Source: JADJNW01 sp964549655 (lineage in GTDB: Bacteria > Bacteroidota > Bacteroidia > Chitinophagales > Saprospiraceae). Taken from it: a DNA stretch of 64,000 nucleotides. The notes beneath the pieces were generated by a model that did not search any database, was not told the origin of the DNA, and saw nothing but the letters and a program-made list of their open reading frames with translations. The translations under genes and the position numbers were made by a program. Of the stretch, positions 51,450 through 60,488 are shown one piece after another. The DNA is taken from the NCBI GenBank assembly GCA_964549655.1, contig CAZJXN010000002.1:46610-110609 (forward strand), in the 5' to 3' direction. Every line of letters starts with the position of its first letter. Position 1 is the first letter of the stretch.

Positions 51450-52685
51450 ATGCGAATTTGGATTTATAGCATCTTTTTTTTAGTAATAATAAGTTGCCAG
51501 CAAACAGAAAAAGAAGCGTCATTAATTAACACCGCGCATCTTGATTCATTATATGAAAATATAAAGATGCAATCCGGCGATAGCGTCGGCATCATTCACA
51601 TTTACAGCGAAGCCCCCGATTATCATTGGGTGGATGACGCGGACGAAGGCATCGCGTGCGTGGATGATGTGGCTCGCGCCGCTATTTTTTATCTTCGAGA
51701 TTATAACAAAAATCAAACCGATTCGAGTTTGGCGAAAGCCCAGCGTTTACTCGCTTTTGTATTAAATATGCAAGCCGAAAATGGCTTTTTTTATAATTTC
51801 ATTTGGAAAGACGGCAGCATTAACCGCGATTTTAAAACCAGTGTTGCCGAACCCAATTGGTGGTCGTGGCGCGCGCTCTGGGCATTGAGCGAAGCACTCG
51901 AGCATTTGCCGAAAGGCGATCAATTGCGCCCCGACGTAGAAAAAATTTATAATAGATTAGCCAGCGTTACTGTCGCTTATTGCAATCAAACTTACAAAGA
52001 CAGCACCGAACAGCGGGAAGGATTTACCCAACCCACTTGGCTTCCGTATGGCACCGCAAGCGACCAAGCGGCGATTCAAATTATCGGCTTATTACATTAT
52101 TATAAAATAACTGGACAAGACAGTGTAAAGAATTGTATCCAACATTTAGCAAACGGATTGCTTATGATGCAAGTGCAAAACAACGGGCAATTTCCGCACG
52201 GTGCTTTCTTGAGTTGGCAAAATCTTTGGCACGCTTATGGCAATGCCCAAGCACACGCGTTGCTGCTTGCAAGTCAGGTTTTGAAAGACACCATGATGGC
52301 GAATCAGGCTTTGCAAGAAGTGGATTTTTATTTCGCGGAAGTGGAAAAACGAGGTTATCGCAATGAATTTAAGGTAAGAAAAACCGGTAACACGGTAGAA
52401 ATCTATGACGAAAAACAATTCTCACAAATTGCCTACGGCGTACAACACATGGTGGCAGCTTGCGTAGAAGCCTATAAAATAACCGGCAAAGAAAAATATT
52501 GGATCCAAGCCAAATCGCTGGCGCAGTGGTTTTTTGGAAATAATCCAGCAAAAGCACAAATGTACGACCCAAAAACCGGCAGGTGCTTCGACGGCATCGA
52601 AAGTGCTGACCGCGTGAATAAAAACGCGGGCGCAGAATCTACGATTGAAGCGCTGCTGACCTTACAACTATTAGAAAGCAAGTAA
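51450..52685 (+). CDS. Lipoprotein six-hairpin glycosidase-like enzyme
   Basis: A 411-aa lipoprotein from ATG 51450, one base after the GH130 stop (the in-frame ATG 51423 is inside GH130). MRIWIYSIFFLVIISC is an SPII signal (Cys16). The rest is an (alpha/alpha)6 barrel: DEGIACVDDVARAAIFYL, FNFIWKDGSINRDF-like, VAEPNWWSWRALWALSEAL, YGTASDQAAIQIIGLLHYY, WLFGNNPAKAQMYDP-like ending. It is likely a periplasmic glycan-degrading partner of GH130. The exact GH family is unclear. Confidence 0.75.
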   Translation: MRIWIYSIFFLVIISCQQTEKEASLINTAHLDSLYENIKMQSGDSVGIIHIYSEAPDYHWVDDADEGIACVDDVARAAIFYLRDYNKNQTDSSLAKAQRLLAFVLNMQAENGFFYNFIWKDGSINRDFKTSVAEPNWWSWRALWALSEALEHLPKGDQLRPDVEKIYNRLASVTVAYCNQTYKDSTEQREGFTQPTWLPYGTASDQAAIQIIGLLHYYKITGQDSVKNCIQHLANGLLMMQVQNNGQFPHGAFLSWQNLWHAYGNAQAHALLLASQVLKDTMMANQALQEVDFYFAEVEKRGYRNEFKVRKTGNTVEIYDEKQFSQIAYGVQHMVAACVEAYKITGKEKYWIQAKSLAQWFFGNNPAKAQMYDPKTGRCFDGIESADRVNKNAGAESTIEALLTLQLLESK

Positions 52686-52749
52686 CTCATTTACAACAAG
52701 TTACTCGCTATGAATTATCAGCAAATCAGCACATTGACAAATCAGCACA

Positions 52750-55700
52750 TTACAATTTCACAATCACCTCCGGCACCACAATCCGCGTCACTTTTTCCTG
52801 TTCCAATAATTGATTAAACTTCGGTAACTCCCGGAGAATTTCTTCGTATTGCCGAACGATGTCGCTGTATTCTTTTTTCAAATCACCAAAACGTTCCAAC
52901 GCACCACCAGTCGGACGGTTATGGTCGCCGCGCACCACTACGTACAGCCGCGTAAGGTGATTGCTGAATACCCGTTCAAAATTGATTTCATCTTGACTGA
53001 CTTCCACTTTATTTTGAATCAACAGGTCTTCGACGGCTGTCAATTTCTTACTCAGGTCATCGGCAAGTTTTTGAATGTCTTTACTTTGACCCGTTTTAGT
53101 AGCCAATTGTGCCGTGTTTTTCAATTGCTCCCGCACAGCGCGGAGGTTTTTGATACGCTTGTGCGATTCGGTAATAAGGTCGCTCAAAGCAAGTGATTCG
53201 TCAAGTTGGGCTTTGTAATCCTCCTCTTTTACAGTCGTCCAGCGTGGGTCGGGCTTGATTTCAAAAGCTTGCGTTTGCGTCCAGTCGCCTACCTGCAGGC
53301 GTGCCTGATAAGTACCCGGCACGGCGCGTGGACCCGGCGCAGGGGTACGCATATCCATCGAAATAAAATCTTCAACGAGTTCAGGACCATTGTGTTGTAA
53401 ATCCCAAGTGTGGGTATTGAAACCTTTTTTCCAATCTAATTTATTGCGTTTATTTTTAGCATCTTTGGTATAACTACGAATGATTTTTCCATTTACATCC
53501 ATAATATCTAACTTCACAACTGCGTCGGAATCGGGAATGTTATTTAGATAAAAGTTAATATTGGCGTTATAATTAGCAACATTAGTCCGATACGTATCTC
53601 GCGGTTTAAATAATATTTTAGCATTTTTTATCAAATTATCATTTAGTTGATGTAATGGAGTCAAATCATCCAAAATCCAGAAAGCGCGTCCTTGCGTACT
53701 CATTACGAGGTCTTTTTCTTGAATTTCAATGTCGGTAATCGGCACGATTGGCAAATTTAATTGCAGCGGCTGCCAATTTTTACCATCATTAAATGACACG
53801 TACATTCCGTATTCCGTTCCCGCATAAAGCAAACCTTTTCGGTCAGGGTCTTCCGCAATGGCACGCACGAAATGTCCGTCAGGAATACCATTTTTACCAT
53901 CGGTGAGCAATTCCCAGGTTTTACCAAAATCATTGGTTCTAAATAAATACGGTTTGAAATCATTATACCGATAGTTTTGAATCGCAACAAACGCACGACC
54001 AGCGGTATGATTAGATAATTCAATTTTATTAATCGTACATTCAGTTGGAATACCTTTGGGTGTAATGTTTTGCCAAGTCCTACCAGCATCACGAGAAATG
54101 TGCATCAAGCCATCATCCGTACCCGCCCACAATTCACCTTCCGTAAAATTCGATTCTTCCAAAGCAAAAATGGTCGAATAAATCTCTACACCCGTGCCGT
54201 CGTGCTGAATAGGTCCGCCGGGAATGCCATGATGTTGGTCGAGTTTGCGCGTCAAATCTGGAGAAATGATATCCCAAGTCTGCCCGTCATTGGTGGTTCG
54301 GTGCACAAAATTGGAAGCCTGATAAACCGTACTTGGATTAAATTTGGACACCACAATCGGAAAATTCCATTGCCAGCGATATTTCAATTTGCGTTGCTCC
54401 GTACCTTCCGTATAATGTGGGTACGCCGTGACCTGCCGCTGTTCGCCGGTTTTGAGATTGGTAATCGTAATCTCGCCGCTGTAACTACCCGCCCAAACAA
54501 TGTCCGGATTTTGCGAATTCACACCTACGTCCGCGCACTCACTGCCGCCTACCTCGTGCCAGTGTTCAAATTCTGTCACACCGCCGGGGTCATGGCTCGG
54601 CACAGAAATTGTAGAATTATCTTGCTGACCAGCATACAAGCGGTAGGGAAATTGATTGTCCACCGTGACGCGATAAAATTCAGAAGTGGGTTGATTATTT
54701 TGTGTCGTCCAGGTTTTTCCATTATTTAATGTAATGGTTGCACCGCCGTCATTACTATGAATCATGATATTGGTGTTGGTCGGATTTATCCAAAGCCCAT
54801 GATTATCGCCGTGCGGAACGGGAAATTCTACATCAAAACTTTTACCGCCGTCCACCGATTTCCAGAAATCTACGTTGTTGACAAAAACGGTGTTTTCGTT
54901 CTGAGGGTCTGCCGTGACGTGCGAATAATACCAGCCGCGCTGCCGCAGTTTATGGTCTCTACAAATGCGCGTCCAATTTTGACCAGCATCATCACTGCGA
55001 TACAAACCCGCTTCCTCTTCTTCGGCAGCACACACGATTGCCCACACGCGGCTCGGATTCGCCGGAGAAACCGCAATGCCAATGCGACCCACCAAGCCTT
55101 TCGGCAAACCCTCGGTTAATTTTGTCCACGTATCGCCGCCGTCCATCGTTTTCCAAATGCCGCCGTCCTTGCCACCGTCAATCATCGTCCACGGTTTGCG
55201 TTCGGCGCGCCACATTCCGGCGTAGATTTCGCGCGGATTTTGCGGATTCATAGACAAGTCAATTGCTCCAGTGGTGTCGCTCACTTGCAGCACGGCTTCC
55301 CAATTTTTGCCGCCGTCTTTAGAACGATACACCCCACGCTCTTTATTCGGACCAAAAATCTGTCCCAAAACCGCCACATAAACAAGGTCAGGATTACTCG
55401 GATGCACTTCTATTTTACCAATCAAACCCGCTTTGGGCAACCCAATATGTTTCCAATTCCGACCGCCGTCGGTGCTTTTATATACGCCAATTCCTTGCGA
55501 CACATTCCCGCGTGGACACGCCGAACCCGTGCCGACGTAAATCACATTGGCATCCGAAGGCGCAACGGTAATCGCCCCAATCGAACCGACTTTAATCTGC
55601 CCATCCGAAATATTCGTCCAATTATTACCCGCATCATCGGTTTTCCAAATGCCGCCGCCCGTACTGCCCATCAAAAACGTAAAAGGTTGATTGGTAAAGC

Positions 55701-55872
55701 CCGCTACCGCCGTCGCTCGCCCGCCACGTGAAGGACCGACGTTGCGATATTTCATACCGGAAAAGAGGTCAGGATTGACAGTGACGTTGGGGTCTTTGAT
55801 AGCGATTTGTGCTGATATATTTGTTTGTGAAAAGCAAAAAAGTAGAAAAATAAACACGAAAAATTGTTTCAT
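52750..55872 (-). CDS. Secreted BNR/VPS10-type beta-propeller protein (glycosyl hydrolase-like)
   Basis: A 1040-aa exported protein, signal peptide MKQFFVFIFLLFCFSQTNIS. Two propellers of sortilin/BNR repeats (STDGGRNWKHIGLPK, SKDGGKNWEAVL, KTMDGGDTWTKL, SDDAGQNWTRI, TNDGQTWDIISPDL, SRDAGRTWQNITP), each with Ser/Thr-x-Asp-x-Gly-x-x-W. A C-terminal domain follows from about 770, with a coiled coil (KRIKNLRAVREQLKNTAQLA). Bacteroidota copies are annotated as glycosyl hydrolases although activity is unproven. The end VTRIVVPEVIVKL is not a clear T9SS signal. Confidence 0.85.
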   Translation of the reverse strand: MKQFFVFIFLLFCFSQTNISAQIAIKDPNVTVNPDLFSGMKYRNVGPSRGGRATAVAGFTNQPFTFLMGSTGGGIWKTDDAGNNWTNISDGQIKVGSIGAITVAPSDANVIYVGTGSACPRGNVSQGIGVYKSTDGGRNWKHIGLPKAGLIGKIEVHPSNPDLVYVAVLGQIFGPNKERGVYRSKDGGKNWEAVLQVSDTTGAIDLSMNPQNPREIYAGMWRAERKPWTMIDGGKDGGIWKTMDGGDTWTKLTEGLPKGLVGRIGIAVSPANPSRVWAIVCAAEEEEAGLYRSDDAGQNWTRICRDHKLRQRGWYYSHVTADPQNENTVFVNNVDFWKSVDGGKSFDVEFPVPHGDNHGLWINPTNTNIMIHSNDGGATITLNNGKTWTTQNNQPTSEFYRVTVDNQFPYRLYAGQQDNSTISVPSHDPGGVTEFEHWHEVGGSECADVGVNSQNPDIVWAGSYSGEITITNLKTGEQRQVTAYPHYTEGTEQRKLKYRWQWNFPIVVSKFNPSTVYQASNFVHRTTNDGQTWDIISPDLTRKLDQHHGIPGGPIQHDGTGVEIYSTIFALEESNFTEGELWAGTDDGLMHISRDAGRTWQNITPKGIPTECTINKIELSNHTAGRAFVAIQNYRYNDFKPYLFRTNDFGKTWELLTDGKNGIPDGHFVRAIAEDPDRKGLLYAGTEYGMYVSFNDGKNWQPLQLNLPIVPITDIEIQEKDLVMSTQGRAFWILDDLTPLHQLNDNLIKNAKILFKPRDTYRTNVANYNANINFYLNNIPDSDAVVKLDIMDVNGKIIRSYTKDAKNKRNKLDWKKGFNTHTWDLQHNGPELVEDFISMDMRTPAPGPRAVPGTYQARLQVGDWTQTQAFEIKPDPRWTTVKEEDYKAQLDESLALSDLITESHKRIKNLRAVREQLKNTAQLATKTGQSKDIQKLADDLSKKLTAVEDLLIQNKVEVSQDEINFERVFSNHLTRLYVVVRGDHNRPTGGALERFGDLKKEYSDIVRQYEEILRELPKFNQLLEQEKVTRIVVPEVIVKL

Positions 55873-56202
55873 AAACCAAGTTTTAAGTGTGGTACAAAAC
55901 TCCGAAGGAGTGACCTAATTATAGAAAAATTATAGAAAAATGCAACATACAAAGAAACCCCAACGGGGTGACACAAAAAGTGCAAGTTATGCCACCCTTT
56001 CAGGGTTTTAAAGGTAGTTATTACAGGTGTTATAATTATGTCAACCCTATGGGTTTTATTTCATTAGACATTCTAACAAAGATAAAAAGTAGATTTAAAA
56101 TAAAAGAGCGAAAAATACTTGTTTCTAGTAATATCATTCATTCATTCAAGTTATATTGTGCATAACCGTTATTCAACCCAATTAACGAATAAACCCATAG
56201 TC
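55873..56202. other. 330-bp intergenic region, no gene
   Basis: AT-rich, with short words such as CTCCGAAGGAGTGA, CCCCAACGGGGTGA and CCCTTTCAGGGTTTTA that form small hairpins; no coding frame or clear promoter. Confidence 0.4.
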
Positions 56203-56484
56203 ATGCCCAACAAAGTAATAATTGCTGGCTTTCGCACGCGGAAAGAGGTAGCTGCTATTATCGGACTTTCCGAACGAAGCCTCTACAACTTACTCTCCTC
56301 CGAAAAATTTAAAGACAAAATACCTAAAGGGGAGCAGCTCTCTCCAGCACATCAAGTGCTGATTTTTGAGCATTGTGGCATTCCATACACTTTTGATTAC
56401 TCAGAAAATGGTAATCCAAGCAACAAAAGCGATATGGATACTACGGATAATGGAGAGAATGAAAATAAAAATAATAATCGGTAA
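56203..56484 (+). CDS. Small HTH DNA-binding protein, subtype C
   Basis: A 93-aa protein from ATG 56203 (MPNKVIIAGFRTRKEVAAII; the in-frame ATG at 56119 adds a non-coding-looking extension). The helix-turn-helix TRKEVAAIIGLSERSLYNLL aligns with subtypes A and B, and the second block QLSPAHQVLIFEHCGIP aligns with their LTPxxQxLIxxxFG. A long acidic/Asn tail is specific to it. The six 10-bp iterons start within its last codons. Confidence 0.78.
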   Translation: MPNKVIIAGFRTRKEVAAIIGLSERSLYNLLSSEKFKDKIPKGEQLSPAHQVLIFEHCGIPYTFDYSENGNPSNKSDMDTTDNGENENKNNNR

Positions 56485-56536
56485 AGATCGGTAAAGATCG
56501 GTAAAGATCGGTAAAGATCGGTAAAAGTCGGTAATG
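56477..56536 (+). repeat. Six tandem 10-bp iterons, subtype C
   Basis: ATCGGTAAAG four times, ATCGGTAAAA once and GTCGGTAATG once, in perfect 10-bp register. The first unit overlaps the HTH stop codon. The sequence differs from the CGGGC units of subtype A and the TTGGGGAA units of subtype B. Confidence 0.85.
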
Positions 56537-56562
56537 CGTTTTTATTTTATATTGAGGTACTC

Positions 56563-56570
56563 TATATTTG
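56563..56570 (+). promoter_or_regulatory. -7 box downstream of subtype C iterons
   Basis: TATATTTG, 26 bp after the last iteron, with no TTG at -33. The predicted transcript leads to the precursor gene at 56715 with a leader of about 140 nt. Confidence 0.55.
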
Positions 56571-56714
56571 ACTATGCAATTTTAAATTTTATTAAGATAT
56601 GAAAGATTACATCATGTCTCAACATCGGTATATTGTGTAGCTACAAATATAGGGCGGTATCCCCGAAAAGCCCATATACAATAGAGTAGGGAAAATCTTA
56701 CTTAAATCAAAAAA

Positions 56715-56915
56715 ATGGAAAAGACAGCTTCAACTATTGAATTGAAAGTAGAGGTACGTAGATTATCATTAGCCGAGTTGAAAGTAAAAGCCAACGCAAT
56801 TGAAAAAGGCGAGATACTTGAAAAAGTACAAGGTGGTGGATGGAGCGATTGCCATGGTGCCACGGGAGGTATTGGTAAGTGGTGGAGGGGAGATGCAGAC
56901 AGTATCAAATGGTAG
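56715..56915 (+). CDS. Double-glycine leader peptide precursor (putative RiPP or bacteriocin-like)
   Basis: A 66-aa peptide. The leader, residues 1-41, is charged and helical and ends EKGEILEKVQGG, with hydrophobic Leu35 (-7) and Val38 (-4) before Gly40-Gly41, the pattern cut by C39 peptidases. An LSLAEL block (17-22) resembles GG-leader recognition sequences but is further upstream than usual. The core is 24-25 residues (GWSDCHGATGGIGKWWRGDA then DSIKW), with one Cys next to His, five Gly and four Trp. Only one Cys rules out an internal disulfide. A terminator follows, then protease, HxxxH protein and C39 exporter genes, which is the expected gene set. Confidence 0.75.
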   Translation: MEKTASTIELKVEVRRLSLAELKVKANAIEKGEILEKVQGGGWSDCHGATGGIGKWWRGDADSIKW

Positions 56916-56942
56916 ATTCTTGTTTCTAAGAAAATGGAACAC

Positions 56943-56984
56943 AAGAAAAGGGGTAGGGTTTTACCCTATCTCTTTTCTTTTTGT
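56943..56984 (+). terminator. Intrinsic terminator after precursor gene
   Basis: AAGAAAAGGGGTAGGGT pairs with ACCCTATCTCTTTTCTT (17 positions, two G-U) around a 3-nt loop, followed by a TTTTTGTTC run. Partial read-through here would make precursor mRNA more abundant than the maturation and export genes. Confidence 0.75.
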
Positions 56985-57015
56985 TCTAATCCTGAAAGAT
57001 TAATGTTAATGCAAT

Positions 57016-58206
57016 ATGAGATTTTTATTTTTGTTACTTACAATATTTTCTTTATCTGGTTGTGGTTTACTGGATTCTATCAGGATTAATAATTTACTGA
57101 AGGAAGATAGAGTTCGACAACACTCTTTCAAAGAAAAAATTAGGTTCAAAGAAGTCAACGGTCGAATTATTATTCCTGTAAAAATACAGAATAAAACTTA
57201 TGATTTCTTATTTGATACTGGAGCAATTACTGTTATTGATGATGATGTAGCCAAATTAATTAAGTTAACTAAAATAGCGAAGAGAAACTTAACAGATTTC
57301 AGTGGTAATAAAAAAAAGTTAAGATATATAAGATTAGATACTATTACTATACAAAACATAGATTTTCTGGCAATAGGAGCAGTTGTTTCTGATCTAAATG
57401 TATTAAAAGATAATAAGTGTATTCAAGTGTCAGGTATAATTGGCGCAAACGTCATGAATAATGCAGTATGGCAAATTAATTATCCATATCAAGAAATCAT
57501 AGTAACAGATAGTAAAGATTCGCTTTTTTTACCATTCAAAAGTGACACCGTCTCTTTTGAGACAAATATGCAAGGTACTCCGAGTTTTAATCTCAAGACA
57601 TCCACAGGTATTAATGAAGAAGTCATTTTGGATACAGGTTCAGATAAAGGAATTTATTTACCCTATAAGAATATTTATCATTTAAAAGATACCTCAAAAC
57701 TAATAAAAGGTTATGGTATGAGTTATAGTGCTTTTGGCAATAGCTGGGACACAACCTTATTCACTAATCTTTCGGATGTTATAATTGGCTATAAATTTGG
57801 CATAGAAAATACTTCTGTAGGATTCAAACAGCAATTACCGCAAGGAATTATTGGTGGCGAATTTCTAAAAAGATATACAGTAACAATAGATTGGTTATAT
57901 CAAAATATTATTTTTTCAAATTTCGCACCAATAGAAAAAAAATTATTTGATACTTATCGTTTTAACCCCACATTTAAAGACGGGAAAATTTTGGTAGATT
58001 ATGTCTACGAAAGTCCTTTTGATAATGTAGAAGGATTTAAAATTGGAGATCAAATTTTACAAATAAATCAACAAAATTATGAAAATGCTACCTTCGAGGA
58101 TTTCTGTAAATTAACAAATAATATGAAAATAGAAAATAGTTACAATGATGTTTCGGTTAAGATAAAAAGGGGTAATAATCAGCTAGTTTTTAAATTGAAG
58201 AAGTGA
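57016..58206 (+). CDS. Lipoprotein aspartyl protease with PDZ domain
   Basis: A 396-aa lipoprotein, MRFLFLLLTIFSLSGC (lipobox Cys16). Two retropepsin-like halves, each with a DTG catalytic motif (FLFDTGAITVI with Asp67; VILDTGSDKGI with Asp206), followed by a C-terminal PDZ domain (YESPFDNVEGFKIGDQILQI, about 310-390). Such two-DTG plus PDZ proteases are common in Bacteroidota. Extracytoplasmic location and position after the precursor suggest trimming or clearance of exported peptide. Confidence 0.82.
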   Translation: MRFLFLLLTIFSLSGCGLLDSIRINNLLKEDRVRQHSFKEKIRFKEVNGRIIIPVKIQNKTYDFLFDTGAITVIDDDVAKLIKLTKIAKRNLTDFSGNKKKLRYIRLDTITIQNIDFLAIGAVVSDLNVLKDNKCIQVSGIIGANVMNNAVWQINYPYQEIIVTDSKDSLFLPFKSDTVSFETNMQGTPSFNLKTSTGINEEVILDTGSDKGIYLPYKNIYHLKDTSKLIKGYGMSYSAFGNSWDTTLFTNLSDVIIGYKFGIENTSVGFKQQLPQGIIGGEFLKRYTVTIDWLYQNIIFSNFAPIEKKLFDTYRFNPTFKDGKILVDYVYESPFDNVEGFKIGDQILQINQQNYENATFEDFCKLTNNMKIENSYNDVSVKIKRGNNQLVFKLKK

Positions 58207-58249
58207 CCTGGTTAAAATAAAAATAATAAAATTTCATAACTAAAATAAT

Positions 58250-59515
58250 ATGGAGGAACAAATATTCAACCAGCTGCAAAAAATATTTGTGCAATCAGGT
58301 AATCAAAGTATGATAGAAAATATCAAGATGTTATTATATCAGACGGAGCCTTCGATATTTGATAGGATTGACTTTGATAATGATATCATATATCAAGAGC
58401 CATTACTGTTTGCTTATTTTAGAAATATAAATACGGATAAAACTACTTTAGATGCTATTGTATACGGATATACACCACCTCATCTCCGTCCATTAGGCAT
58501 TCGTGTTTTTACAGATGAGTTCGGAAGAATCTATCTACCTAACATAGGATGGTTGACCACCTCTGTACCCAATAAGCCTTACAATATAACTACAAAAGAA
58601 GACAATACAATTGCTCTTTGGGTAGAAAATAAGCCCATAAATTACAAATTTGAGGGTATTAGATTAATTGAGGATATAAATATAGAGCTATTGAATCATT
58701 CAATTCCCGTGCTAAAACAATTTTATTATGATATACTTCAAACCCCAGTAGAAGTAGAAATACAGAATATTACTCTGGAACAAGAGAAAAACTTTATTAC
58801 AGCCTGTAGAATTCTCAAAAAGATTGTTCCTGATCATTATCAATTAATAACCTTAACTACTAAAAAATGTGTAATTTTTAATATTGATACACATTTAAGA
58901 AATTCGTTCGCAACGCTTTCAGCGCAAGGTATAGGATTTTTTAATGCCTACCAAAGCGATTATAATGAAGTTTTTTTTGTTGATGATATTGCACATCAAA
59001 CAGGTCATATTGTTTTCAATGCTATGATTTATGAAGTCGAAAATTTTTTACTTGTAGAACCAAATACTATCATACAAAATTTACAAATAGAGGGCATTGC
59101 GAGGGAATCTAGAGATATACATGTTATCTTTCACGCTCTATATACTTACTATACCACTTTTATATGTTTAGATGCATGTTTAGAAGCAGATGTTTTTAAG
59201 GATGCTAAAAGGCATGAGGTATTAGGAAGAATAAAGTTTTATATTAAAAAATGTTATCAAGATATTTCTTTAATTGAGAATCCAACAAAAGAGTTCAACA
59301 ACACAACGCAGTTTTATGGTAGTGATCAATTGTTTACATCAAACGGCTTGGTCATTTATAACGAAATAAAAAGAATTTATAACCTAATTGTTACAAAATG
59401 GTTTCAGCTTGTAAAGGACTTCGATATAAATAACCAACCTTATAATTTTACATACTCTAAATTCATTGAATTAAATCCATATGTATGCTCTACTCAAAAT
59501 ACTTACTCTCATTAA
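58250..59515 (+). CDS. Unknown protein with HxxxH motif, candidate peptide-modifying enzyme
   Basis: A 421-aa soluble protein, no signal. The middle has IAHQTGHIVFNAMIY (His249xxxHis253) and later HVIFHALYTYYTTF (His291/His295) and HEVLGRIKFYIKKCYQDISL. This resembles HEXXH-motif putative peptide modification proteins (TIGR04267 type), though the Glu is replaced by Gln. The N-terminal half (IFDRIDFDNDII, YGYTPPHLRPLGIRVFTDEF) is specific. If this family call is right, it would modify the precursor at 56715. That is inference. Confidence 0.55.
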   Translation: MEEQIFNQLQKIFVQSGNQSMIENIKMLLYQTEPSIFDRIDFDNDIIYQEPLLFAYFRNINTDKTTLDAIVYGYTPPHLRPLGIRVFTDEFGRIYLPNIGWLTTSVPNKPYNITTKEDNTIALWVENKPINYKFEGIRLIEDINIELLNHSIPVLKQFYYDILQTPVEVEIQNITLEQEKNFITACRILKKIVPDHYQLITLTTKKCVIFNIDTHLRNSFATLSAQGIGFFNAYQSDYNEVFFVDDIAHQTGHIVFNAMIYEVENFLLVEPNTIIQNLQIEGIARESRDIHVIFHALYTYYTTFICLDACLEADVFKDAKRHEVLGRIKFYIKKCYQDISLIENPTKEFNNTTQFYGSDQLFTSNGLVIYNEIKRIYNLIVTKWFQLVKDFDINNQPYNFTYSKFIELNPYVCSTQNTYSH

Positions 59516-60354
59516 TAGCGGCATTTTTGTACCTCATTATGCAATCTTGCGCTCAAAATGTTACTGATACACCAGCTAAAAAATTAGCTCTAACACAGGA
59601 GGATTCTTTAAAGCTGAACCACTATTTTGATAAATTAGAAAAGCTACCTCTTTTTTCACAAAGAAGAGGATTGTATATTGATAGTGCGTTGGCTATTTCA
59701 CCTGAAAGCGCCTATATGTGGCAGCAACGTGCAATGCCTCTTTTTAAACAAAAAAAATATGAAATAGGCATGGTTTATTTAGATAATGCTGTTAAGTATA
59801 ATCCTAACCGGTATCTAGATTACAGGGCTTTTATGAAATGTATTTTTTCAAAAAACTATACTGAGTCAATTAAGGATTTTCAAGCGGCTCAAACATTGAA
59901 GGGTAATTCATTTGTTATGGATCATTCTTGTGATTTTTACATAGGATTGTGTTATTTACAGCTTAATAGATTGGATTCCGCTGAATATTTTATCAAAAAA
60001 ACCATTGAAGAAGAGAAAAAAACTATTAGCGATGAGACTTGGATACATTTTTTACATTGGTTCTATTTGGGTATAATCAAATTTGAACAAGAAGATTACT
60101 CAACAGCAGTTACTTATTTTGACAAAACATTGAAATTATATACTCGATTTTCCGATGCAAAGTATTATAAAGCAATATGCCTTGAGAATATGCAAAAAGA
60201 AAAAGAAGCATTAAGCTTAATGGTAGAGGCAAGTGAAAATTTTGAACAGGGATACACAATCAATGAAGATAATGCTATTTATGAAACATATCCATATCAA
60301 ATAAATAAGTTCTATTTAAAAGGATATATAGATAGACTCAAACAGATAAAATGA
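59485..60354 (+). CDS. TPR lipoprotein
   Basis: A 289-aa lipoprotein, MLYSKYLLSLIAAFLYLIMQ then Ser-Cys22. From about 60 on tetratricopeptide-like helices: SAYMWQQRAMPLFKQKKYEI, FYIGLCYLQLNRLDSAEYFI, FYLGIIKFEQEDYSTAVTYF. It overlaps the previous gene by 31 nt, so co-translated. It likely scaffolds or protects against the exported peptide. Confidence 0.7.
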   Translation: MLYSKYLLSLIAAFLYLIMQSCAQNVTDTPAKKLALTQEDSLKLNHYFDKLEKLPLFSQRRGLYIDSALAISPESAYMWQQRAMPLFKQKKYEIGMVYLDNAVKYNPNRYLDYRAFMKCIFSKNYTESIKDFQAAQTLKGNSFVMDHSCDFYIGLCYLQLNRLDSAEYFIKKTIEEEKKTISDETWIHFLHWFYLGIIKFEQEDYSTAVTYFDKTLKLYTRFSDAKYYKAICLENMQKEKEALSLMVEASENFEQGYTINEDNAIYETYPYQINKFYLKGYIDRLKQIK

Positions 60355-60488
60355 AAAGTATAGATAAATCTACTCCAACTAATCCTACGTCTCTTAGTCC
60401 ATATTCTCAAATTTGTAGTGTTTCACAAAATATGAATTTGTTTTTGAGAAACTACCAAAATATTTTATGCAAGCTTAAAATCGTATAG
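60351..60488 (+). CDS. 45-aa possible peptide gene coupled to TPR lipoprotein
   Basis: ATG overlaps the TPR stop (ATGA). Product MKSIDKSTPTNPTSLSPYSQ then ICSVSQNMNLFLRN and YQNILCKLKIV: two Cys, no GG leader, mildly hydrophobic end. The coupling hints at a real gene, but length and composition do not prove it. The remaining 124 bp to the exporter gene hold nothing clear. Confidence 0.35.
   Translation: MKSIDKSTPTNPTSLSPYSQICSVSQNMNLFLRNYQNILCKLKIV

Noticed and set aside
54070..55731. Several plus-strand frames of 120-219 aa
   Set aside because: Antisense of the BNR-repeat protein; periodic because the sense gene is repetitive.
56477..56536. CRISPR array or plasmid-origin iterons
   Set aside because: Units are 10 bp with no spacers, and no cas or replication gene is nearby. 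They overlap the stop codon of an HTH gene and precede a -7 box.
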